From Clostridium sp. MCC353 (GTDB lineage: Bacteria > Bacillota > Clostridia > Lachnospirales > Lachnospiraceae), in NCBI RefSeq assembly GCF_018785315.1, contig NZ_WQPN01000008.1, positions 1 through 64,000 of the forward strand: 64,000 bases of DNA. Reading direction: 5' to 3'. Both the position numbers and the translations under genes were made by a program. Shown here one piece after another: positions 8,057 through 14,394 of the stretch. Within the stretch, counting starts at the first letter, position 1. Each line of letters opens with the position of its first letter. Under the pieces are notes generated by a model that searched no databases, was not told the origin of the DNA, and worked only from the letters and a program-made list of their open reading frames with translations.

Positions 8057-9556
8057 ATGAAAACAATTTTACTGTTGTTTGACAGCCTGAACCGGCGGTT
8101 TCTGCCGCCTTATGGCTGTAGTGATGTAAATGCGCCCGGCTTCAAGCGGCTGGGCGAGTGGTGCACAGTCTTTGACAACAGCTACGTGGCCAGCATGCCC
8201 TGTATTCCCGCCAGAAGGGATCTGCACACCGGAAGGTGTCATTTCCTTCACCGGGAGTGGGGGCCGCTGGAACCATACGACAAGTCTGTTTTTTCAATTT
8301 TAAAGGAAAATGGTATCTATTCCCATCTGATCACCGATCACTATAATTACTGGGAAGAGGGCGGAGGGGGGTATCACACCAAATACAGCTCCTTCCAGTT
8401 CGTCCGCGGCCAGGAAGGCGACCGGTGGAAGGGAAATGCCGCCGGGCCTGAGATTCCCCCTGTTTTAAAGGAGCTGAAGAGCCACAGCGGAAAGGGAACC
8501 TCAGGTTCCTGGCAGGCCAATTGGGTGAACCGCAGGGAACTGGATCCGAAAGATCCGGACACCTATCCACAGGCCAAGGTGTTCGCCCTTGCGGAAGAAT
8601 TTTTGGAGGAAAATGCCTCCGCAGACAATTGGGTGCTCCAAATCGAATCATTTTCCCCTCATGAGCCATTTGTGGTCCCTGACTGCTTCCGGGAGGAATA
8701 TGAGGATGAATATGAAGGCCCCGTTTATGACTGGCCCAGAGGCAGGCTGGAAGATTTCGAGGACAGCCGGATCGTCGCCCATATGAGGGCCCTTTATAAA
8801 GCGTCTGTTTCCATGAGCGATTATTATCTGAGCCGCATTTTAAAGCTTATGGACCGGCTGGAACTGTGGAAAGATACCATGCTGATCGTGGGTGCGGATC
8901 ACGGAATCCTGCTGGGTGAGCATGGGTACTGGTCAAAAAATGTGATGCCCTATTATGATGAAATCGCCAATACGCCTCTGTTTATCCACGATCCACGATC
9001 CCCCCACCCGGGAGAGAGAAGGAAATCCCTGGTGCAGATGATCGACTGGGCGCCCACGCTTCTGGAATATTATGGGATTTTAGTTCCTGAAGAGATGAAA
9101 GGGCATTCCCTGAGACCTGTGATAGAAAAGGACGAGCCGGTCAGGGATGCGGCCATATTCGGAGTGTTCAGCGGCCATGTAAACATGGTGGACCAGGAAT
9201 ACATTTATATGAGGGCCGCAAAGCCGGAGCGGGCGGATCAGGTATGGAATTATACGGTGCTCCCTCTGCATATGTTCACCCCCTTTGGCGCTGAGGAGCT
9301 GAAGAAGATGGAATTCGTGCCGCCGTTTTCATTTACCGGAGGCTGCGGACTGTTAAAGATCCCTTCTAAAGATCTCTATCATGCGGCCCGCTTCGGCAGC
9401 CTGCTGTTTGACAGGAAAAATGATCCCGGGCAGGAACACCCGCTGAATGACCCGGAGACAGAGGAAAGGCTTTGCAGGAAACTTGTGATGAAGATGAGGG
9501 AATTTGACGCGCCAAAGGAACAGTTTATCAGGATGGGGCTGGAAACAGCAGAATGA
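8057..9556 (+). CDS. Cytosolic sulfatase in a PTS operon
   Basis: This 499-residue alkaline-phosphatase-superfamily protein carries the sulfatase signature CIPARRDLHTGR, where C49 would be oxidised to formylglycine. The N-terminal metal motif is LLFDSLNRR with D9, and a later metal site is GADHGILLGEHG. There is no signal peptide, so it acts in the cytoplasm, in keeping with PTS import. A cysteine-type signature needs an anaerobic maturase (anSME), and none is encoded in the window. It is paralogous to the sulfatase at 25812: 32 of the first 53 residues are identical in an ungapped hand alignment. It should remove sulfate from the PTS product. A phosphonate or phosphodiester substrate cannot be excluded for this superfamily. 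Confidence 0.85.
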   Translation: MKTILLLFDSLNRRFLPPYGCSDVNAPGFKRLGEWCTVFDNSYVASMPCIPARRDLHTGRCHFLHREWGPLEPYDKSVFSILKENGIYSHLITDHYNYWEEGGGGYHTKYSSFQFVRGQEGDRWKGNAAGPEIPPVLKELKSHSGKGTSGSWQANWVNRRELDPKDPDTYPQAKVFALAEEFLEENASADNWVLQIESFSPHEPFVVPDCFREEYEDEYEGPVYDWPRGRLEDFEDSRIVAHMRALYKASVSMSDYYLSRILKLMDRLELWKDTMLIVGADHGILLGEHGYWSKNVMPYYDEIANTPLFIHDPRSPHPGERRKSLVQMIDWAPTLLEYYGILVPEEMKGHSLRPVIEKDEPVRDAAIFGVFSGHVNMVDQEYIYMRAAKPERADQVWNYTVLPLHMFTPFGAEELKKMEFVPPFSFTGGCGLLKIPSKDLYHAARFGSLLFDRKNDPGQEHPLNDPETEERLCRKLVMKMREFDAPKEQFIRMGLETAE

Positions 9557-9566
9557 GAGGTAAAAG

Positions 9567-10634
9567 ATGCAGTATACGGAAATAGATTACAGCCGTCTTT
9601 CAGACAGCTATGAAAAATGGTGGAATAAAGAACTGGACCGCCCCATTTTCAACATTGTACTGAAAAACGGCCCTCAGTACACCAGAGGAGAACTTTTGGA
9701 ATTTGTTTATGACCGGAACATGCCGGCCGTAGAGGTGATGAAACGGTATGAAGAACAGTTTTCGGCCCAGGATTTTATGGGGGACGGCTTTCCATTTTTC
9801 TATGTGAGAACCACAGGGCTGTTGGGCGTGTTCATGGGCCAGGAATATGAAGTATCCCCGGCAAATGGGACGGTGTGGTATAAAGGGATGGAAACCGATC
9901 CTGAAAACATGCATTTTAAAGTGGATGCCAGCCACCCCATGTACCGGAGAATGATAGATTTGAATATAGAGTTTCAGAACTATTTTCAGGGAAAAGCCGT
10001 GCTTGGAGGTGCGAACCTGGGCGGGGTCTGCGACGTGTACCATTCCATAAGGGGGATGGAAAACACGTTGTATGATTTAAGCGATTACCCTGACGAAGTC
10101 AAGGCCGGGATGGGCGAAATCCACGACCAGTGGATGAAGGTTCAGAAGGAACTGCTCTATCTGGTGGATCCCGTTTTGAATCACGGGTATACCCATTGGA
10201 CGGGAATCCTGTCAAAGACGCCTTATGATATGATACAGGCGGATCTGGCATTTCTGGTGGGACCGGACGACTACAGGGAGTTTATCCATCCGCTGATTGT
10301 AAAAGAGGCTCAGGCATTTCCCCGCAGCATGCTCCATTTAGACGGCCCGGGCTTCATCAAACACATGCCGGATATCCTGGGAATCCCGGAGTTAAACGGC
10401 GTCCAGTGGATTCCCGGCGCGGGGGCGGCCCCTGTGGGGGAATGGGGAGAATTCTATGATATGGTGAACGCCTCCGATAAGCTTTTGCAGGTCTTTATCG
10501 AAAAACCAGAGGAAATACCCATGATTGAAATCATTGCGTCGCATTTTAAAGACCCGTCCAGAATCTGCTTTATCTGTTCGGGGACGGAGGCGGACAGAGA
10601 GGCCTATGAAAAGGCGATGGATAAGTGGAGATAA
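9567..10634 (+). CDS. UroD-fold protein of unknown reaction
   Basis: This 355-residue protein resembles the uroporphyrinogen decarboxylase / methylcobamide methyltransferase fold. The clearest part is LHLDGPGFIKHMPDILGIPELNGVQWIPGAGA, typical of this branch. The zinc-ligand pattern H-x-C of MtaA-type methyltransferases is not present (HLD instead), so a corrinoid methyltransferase role is doubtful. It follows the sulfatase by 10 bp and is last in the PTS operon. No heme or corrinoid gene is nearby. Function is unknown; a sugar-modifying role is only a guess from context. Confidence 0.65.
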   Translation: MQYTEIDYSRLSDSYEKWWNKELDRPIFNIVLKNGPQYTRGELLEFVYDRNMPAVEVMKRYEEQFSAQDFMGDGFPFFYVRTTGLLGVFMGQEYEVSPANGTVWYKGMETDPENMHFKVDASHPMYRRMIDLNIEFQNYFQGKAVLGGANLGGVCDVYHSIRGMENTLYDLSDYPDEVKAGMGEIHDQWMKVQKELLYLVDPVLNHGYTHWTGILSKTPYDMIQADLAFLVGPDDYREFIHPLIVKEAQAFPRSMLHLDGPGFIKHMPDILGIPELNGVQWIPGAGAAPVGEWGEFYDMVNASDKLLQVFIEKPEEIPMIEIIASHFKDPSRICFICSGTEADREAYEKAMDKWR

Positions 10635-10758
10635 TGAGGAGGAGCTGTATTGATAAAGGCAGCCCAAACTCTTCCTGTGCGGCATAACTTCATTTCTTCC
10701 TGCATTTGTGGAAAAATAACCAAATATATGCATAGGGATAGTTTGTGAAATAATGCCT

Positions 10759-10787
10759 TTGAAATTTATTTGGAGAATTGTTATAAT
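10759..10787 (+). promoter_or_regulatory. Sigma-A promoter of the MATE-kinase gene
   Basis: TTGAAA (10759-10764), a 17-nt spacer and a perfect TATAAT (10782-10787) predict transcription from about 10794. That leaves a 155-nt leader carrying the attenuator described in the next entries. Confidence 0.8.
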
Positions 10788-10815
10788 CATATATGAAATT
10801 AAATAAAGGCAATTA

Positions 10816-10875
10816 ACGACACATGTGGCGCTCGGCGCGTAAATCTGATCACGGTACAAGGCGTGCATGTGTTGT
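10816..10875 (+). ncRNA. Riboswitch-like aptamer in the MATE leader
   Basis: A 10-bp closing stem pairs 10816-10825 (ACGACACATG) with 10866-10875 (CATGTGTTGT), with one G-U pair. It encloses a GC-rich hairpin (GGCGCTCGGCGC) and an unpaired tract with ACGGTACAAGG. The 3' strand of this stem can instead pair fully with the 5' arm of the terminator (10895-10904). That is the layout of a transcription-attenuating riboswitch. MATE genes in Clostridia are known targets of the guanidine-IV (mepA) class, so that is my first guess, but I cannot confirm the class from sequence alone. Confidence 0.6.
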
Positions 10876-10894
10876 GTTTTATTTTCATGTTTTT

Positions 10895-10927
10895 ACAGCA
10901 CATGTGTTCCGCATGTGCTGTTTTTTT
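10895..10927 (+). terminator. Intrinsic terminator of the MATE attenuator
   Basis: ACAGCACATG (10895-10904) pairs perfectly with CATGTGCTGT (10912-10921), with a 7-nt loop, followed by a run of T to 10927. It ends 21 nt before the start codon, so it controls read-through into the gene. Confidence 0.9.
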
Positions 10928-10948
10928 GTCTGCAGCAGGAGGAATATT

Positions 10949-12916
10949 ATGCAGGAAAGTAATTATTTAGGAACAGAAAAGGTGGGGAAACTGTTAAGGC
11001 AGTTTGCAATCCCATGTATTTTTTCTTTGATCATTTCCAGTCTCTACAATATTGTAGACCAGATTTTTGTTGGAAACGGCATTGGATATTTGGGCAATGC
11101 CGCAACGGGGGTTATTTTCCCCATCACTGTTGTGGGCTGGGGGGCAGCCCTGTTTTTTGGAGACGGAGCCGCCGCTGCGCTCAGCGTTTCTCTTGGGAGG
11201 AAGGAGACGAAGCAAATCCATAAAAGCGTGGGAAACAGCATTTTATGCTCGTTCCTGGCAGGTCTTGTGATTGCAGCCGTGGGTTACCTTGGGGGAAACC
11301 ACCTGCTCCGTTTGATTGGAGCGACTGAGGCGAATCTGGGGATGGCCCGGGATTACGGCTTTATCATCTATGCCATGATGCCGTTTGCACTGGTTCAGAC
11401 CACGCTGTCCTCTATCATCCGTGCGGACGGAAGCCCCCGCTATGCCATGGGTGCTATGCTGGTTGGAGCCGTCATCAACATCATCGGTGATCCGCTTGCG
11501 ATTTTTGTGCTGGATATGGGAATCAAAGGGGCTGCTTATGCGACCATATTGGGGCAGTTCGTCAGTTTTTTGATCTGTATCTTCTATTTGGTGAAAAGCA
11601 AAACCTTCCGTTTGTCGGCAGACAGTTTCCGCATAGATTCTGCTGTGCTGAAGCGTGTGACGGCATTGGGCACTTCCAGTTTACTGACCCAGTTATCAAT
11701 TGTTGTGATCACTGTGATTAATAATATCTTGTTGGTGCGGTTTGGAGCGGAATCATCCTATGGTTCTGACATTCCGCTGGCTGCATTTGTGGTGATCATG
11801 AAGCTGTTCCAGATCGTGCTGAATGTGGGAATCGGTATAGCAGCCGGAGCCCAGCCCATCGTTGGATATAATTATGGGGCAGGGCGTTATGACCGGGTGC
11901 GGGAACTGCTGAAACTGATGATAAAATGGACGGCAGTGATCTGCCTGGCCTGTACGGTGCTGTTTGAGGCCGTTCCTCAAGTATTTATCCGTATGTTTGG
12001 TTCTGACGGAGAGCTGTACACACAATTTGCCATGCAGTGTCTGCGGATCTATCTTTCCCTGATTCTGTTTACCACTGTCCAGAAGGTCTGCGCAATATTC
12101 CTTCAATCCATCGGCCATGCCAAGGCGGCGGCGCCGTTGTCAATCATGCGTGATGCGCTTCTCATCGTGTTTTCCCTGATCCTTCCCTTTCAGCTGGGAG
12201 TAACAGGGATTTTCTGGGCCGCTCCGGCTGCCGATGTGATTGCAGCTGTCATAACTGTTTGTGTGATGATCCGCCATTGGAAAGGTCTTGAAAGTCTTCC
12301 TGAACCATCAGAAGCGGTAGGAACCACGCTCCCAAAACCAGCGAAAGAGGGAATTATCCTTACGATTTCCCGTGAACACGGATCGGCGGGTAAGAGGATC
12401 GGGCAGTTGGCAGCGGAAAAATTGGGCGTTACCTGCTATTATAAGGAAATGATCGCGCTGGCGGCCAAGGAAAGCGGCCTGTCCAAAGAATTTATCACAA
12501 ATTTGAATTCCAATGAGAATGCGGTTATGCGGGATTTATATTTGAGTACGGAACCTGTCCGGCAGGCGGTAACGGCGCAGGATAAGGCGATAAAACAGCT
12601 TGCAGATATGGGAGCCTGCGTGATTGTCGGCCGTGCGGCCGATTATGTGCTGAGGGAATACAAGAACGTGGTACGCGTTTTCATATATGCCCCGGCTGAG
12701 CACCGCATAAAGAATGTGATGAAAATGTATGGAGACACCAGGGAACAGGCCAAGAAAAGCATCCTGCGTTCTGATGCGGCCCGTTCAGCATACTATAAGA
12801 GCATTTCCGGCCGGGAATGGGGCAATCCGCATGAGTATGAATTGTGCATTGACAGTTCCGTGGGCATGGATGCTGCAGCAGGAATAATTTACGATTATAT
12901 CAATCATATACAATAA
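10949..12916 (+). CDS. MATE efflux transporter fused to a cytidylate-kinase-like domain
   Basis: This 655-residue protein has an N-terminal MATE transporter of about 450 residues with twelve hydrophobic helices. Typical features are LRQFAIPCIFSLIISSLYNIVDQIFVG and GAAYATILGQ, with the mid-protein GAQPIVGYNYGA. It continues in frame into a soluble domain of about 185 residues. That domain has the cytidylate-kinase-2 pattern ILTISREHGSAGKRIGQ (P-loop near residue 475), a VIVGRAADYVL motif and an arginine-rich lid. I chose ATG 10949, preceded by AGGAGGAATATT; the open frame from 10823 would translate through the aptamer and terminator. The transporter should export cations or drugs with Na+ or H+. 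The kinase-like domain may sense or use nucleotides on the cytosolic side. Confidence 0.88.
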   Translation: MQESNYLGTEKVGKLLRQFAIPCIFSLIISSLYNIVDQIFVGNGIGYLGNAATGVIFPITVVGWGAALFFGDGAAAALSVSLGRKETKQIHKSVGNSILCSFLAGLVIAAVGYLGGNHLLRLIGATEANLGMARDYGFIIYAMMPFALVQTTLSSIIRADGSPRYAMGAMLVGAVINIIGDPLAIFVLDMGIKGAAYATILGQFVSFLICIFYLVKSKTFRLSADSFRIDSAVLKRVTALGTSSLLTQLSIVVITVINNILLVRFGAESSYGSDIPLAAFVVIMKLFQIVLNVGIGIAAGAQPIVGYNYGAGRYDRVRELLKLMIKWTAVICLACTVLFEAVPQVFIRMFGSDGELYTQFAMQCLRIYLSLILFTTVQKVCAIFLQSIGHAKAAAPLSIMRDALLIVFSLILPFQLGVTGIFWAAPAADVIAAVITVCVMIRHWKGLESLPEPSEAVGTTLPKPAKEGIILTISREHGSAGKRIGQLAAEKLGVTCYYKEMIALAAKESGLSKEFITNLNSNENAVMRDLYLSTEPVRQAVTAQDKAIKQLADMGACVIVGRAADYVLREYKNVVRVFIYAPAEHRIKNVMKMYGDTREQAKKSILRSDAARSAYYKSISGREWGNPHEYELCIDSSVGMDAAAGIIYDYINHIQ

Positions 12917-12920
12917 ATAA

Positions 12921-12968
12921 AAAGGGGCATCCGCGCCACTGAACTATCAGTGGCGCGGATGCTCCTTT
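12921..12968. terminator. Bidirectional terminator between convergent genes
   Basis: A 16-bp perfect stem (GCATCCGCGCCACTGA at 12927-12942 with its complement at 12947-12962) is flanked by AAAAGGGG and CTCCTTT. It serves both the MATE gene and the convergent DeoR gene, and overlaps the last bases of the DeoR stop codon. Confidence 0.9.
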
Positions 12969-13752
12969 AAACTTTATCTGCTAAAACGATCTCCACCCCT
13001 TTTTCCCTCATCCGTTCCAGCTCTTTTGGATCTGCGGAGGAATCGGTGACCAGGATATCGATGTCCGTGATTTCGGCGCTGGTAAAACAGAAGGTGCGCC
13101 CTACTTTGGAGCCGTCGGCGGCCACGATCTTTTTCCCTTTGCATCGTTTTAACATCTCTTCGTTAATCATGGTTTCCAAATAGGCAGAGGTGGTGATTCC
13201 GTCGGTGTGGGTGATCCCGTTGACGCCCAGAATGCATACGGTGGCAAATACCCGGTTCATCAAATTGGTTGCCAGGGCGCCGGTATAGGATTTATTCCGG
13301 CCGTTGTACTCCCCGCCTGTGGAGATCAATGTGGCGGAACCGTCCTCTAAGGCCAGACAGGCCAAAGCGTTGTTGGTGATGATGGTGATATCCCGGTTCT
13401 TGATGCATTTGATAACTTCAAGAGTGGTGGTGCCGGCGTTTAAAAATACGGTGTCCTTCTCCTGGATATATTTGGAAATCACTGCGGCTATCTGCTGTTT
13501 CTGGGTTTGGTTCATGGACCCCTTGTTTTCGAAAACGGGTGTCATCTCAGTGCCGGAAGAAGCCAGTTTAGCGCCTCCGTGAAAACGCACGATATACCCC
13601 TTTTTCTCCAGGAGGTCAAAATCTCTCCGGATCGTCAATTCCGACATATTCAATTCTTTGCTCACTTCTGATACCTGCAGAGAGCCGTGAGCGTTAAACA
13701 GCTCCAGCAGACGCTGGTGTCTTTTGTGCACTTCGGCCTGGCTTTGTTTCAT
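12967..13752 (-). CDS. DeoR-family transcriptional regulator
   Basis: This 261-residue repressor has an N-terminal DeoR helix-turn-helix (LNMSELTIRRDFDLLEKKGYIVRFHGGA). A C-terminal DeoRC sensor domain of the NagB-like fold follows, with NAGTTTLEV, STGGEYNGR and VAADGSKVGR motifs. Such regulators usually sense phosphorylated sugars and control PTS or sugar operons. It is transcribed toward the MATE gene, away from BlaI. The nearest fitting target is the PTS-sulfatase operon at 5892. It may also regulate itself through AAAACGTTCATAAA at 13892. Confidence 0.92.
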   Translation of the reverse strand: MKQSQAEVHKRHQRLLELFNAHGSLQVSEVSKELNMSELTIRRDFDLLEKKGYIVRFHGGAKLASSGTEMTPVFENKGSMNQTQKQQIAAVISKYIQEKDTVFLNAGTTTLEVIKCIKNRDITIITNNALACLALEDGSATLISTGGEYNGRNKSYTGALATNLMNRVFATVCILGVNGITHTDGITTSAYLETMINEEMLKRCKGKKIVAADGSKVGRTFCFTSAEITDIDILVTDSSADPKELERMREKGVEIVLADKV

Positions 13753-13789
13753 ATATCTGATTCCCTTCTCCTATTGAATGTATGTTCGC

Positions 13790-13821
13790 AACAGCCCGGA
13801 CGGCTCATCTGCCGGACTGTT
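13790..13821 (-). promoter_or_regulatory. Leader hairpin of the DeoR transcript
   Basis: AACAG-CCCGG (13790-13799) pairs with CCGG-(A)-CTGTT at 13812-13821 with a bulge. It lies in the 5' leader of the DeoR mRNA. There is no T-run, so it is not a terminator. Its role is unknown. Confidence 0.4.
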
Positions 13822-13847
13822 ACTTATATTCCGATATGTTTATAAAA

Positions 13848-13876
13848 ATATTAACATGAATTTTCTAAAAGGGCAA
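13848..13876 (-). promoter_or_regulatory. Promoter of the DeoR gene
   Basis: On the minus strand TTGCCC (13871-13876) and TAATAT (13848-13853) are spaced by 17 nt. The candidate operator AAAACGTTCATAAA (13892-13905) lies just upstream. Confidence 0.5.
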
Positions 13877-13932
13877 GAAGAAAACAATACTAAAACGTTC
13901 ATAAAAAAATAACTATATATTGTGGAATATGC

Positions 13933-13992
13933 TTGACATGTTGTGGTCTACTGTGATAGACTTGAAATAATGAAGGACTATTGCGATAGACC
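13933..13992 (+). promoter_or_regulatory. BlaI-type promoter with two operators
   Basis: TTGACA (13933-13938) is followed by two near-identical dyads: GTCTACTGTGATAGAC (13946-13961) and GGACTATTGCGATAGACC (13975-13992). They share the core CTAYTGYGATAGAC. The first overlaps the expected -10 region, so a bound BlaI dimer would block RNA polymerase. The second ends 15 bp before the blaI start codon. This fits self-repression by the BlaI protein encoded next. Confidence 0.65.
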
Positions 13993-14007
13993 AATCAGGA
14001 GGCGGGT

Positions 14008-14379
14008 ATGGAGGAGTGCAAGTTATTTGAAAGTGAATACCGGTTTATGGATCTGGTGTGGGACATGGAACCTGTGAAGTCCACGGAACTGGCAAAGGCA
14101 TGTTATGGGGAACTGGGGTGGAAGAAATCTACCTGCTACACTGTGCTGAAAAAGCTTTCCGACAGGGGCTTTATTAAAAATGAACAGGCGGTTGTAACCT
14201 CTTTGATCGGCAGGGAAGAGGTTCAGAAATATGAGAGCGAAGCGGTGGTGAAGAAGAATTTCAACGGCTCTCTTCCGGCTTTTCTCACCGCATTTTTAAA
14301 GGACAGGGAACTGTCCCGGGAGGAAGCGGAAGAGATCAGGAAGATGATAGAAGACGCAGTGGTGAGCGCTGAGGATTAA
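14008..14379 (+). CDS. BlaI/MecI/CopY-family repressor
   Basis: This 123-residue winged-helix repressor matches the Penicillinase_R family, with VWDMEPVKSTELAKACYGELGWKKSTCYTVLKKLSDRGFIKNE as its DNA-binding part. The C-terminal half should form the dimer that M56-family sensors cleave. It starts at ATG 14008 with AGGAGGCGGG upstream and ends 15 bp before its sensor partner. Despite the family name there is no beta-lactamase gene nearby. Confidence 0.93.
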   Translation: MEECKLFESEYRFMDLVWDMEPVKSTELAKACYGELGWKKSTCYTVLKKLSDRGFIKNEQAVVTSLIGREEVQKYESEAVVKKNFNGSLPAFLTAFLKDRELSREEAEEIRKMIEDAVVSAED

Positions 14380-14394
14380 CGAGGGAGGAAATTC

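Noticed and set aside
10650-10748. 32-codon frame starting with TTG behind a strong GAGGAGGAG ribosome site after the UroD-fold gene
   Set aside because: The start is a rare TTG, the peptide has no recognisable features, and it ends before the MATE promoter. It may be the start of a lost gene, but I cannot support it as a gene.
10823-10948. N-terminal extension of the MATE protein
   Set aside because: It would translate the aptamer and terminator; the ATG at 10949 has a consensus ribosome site.
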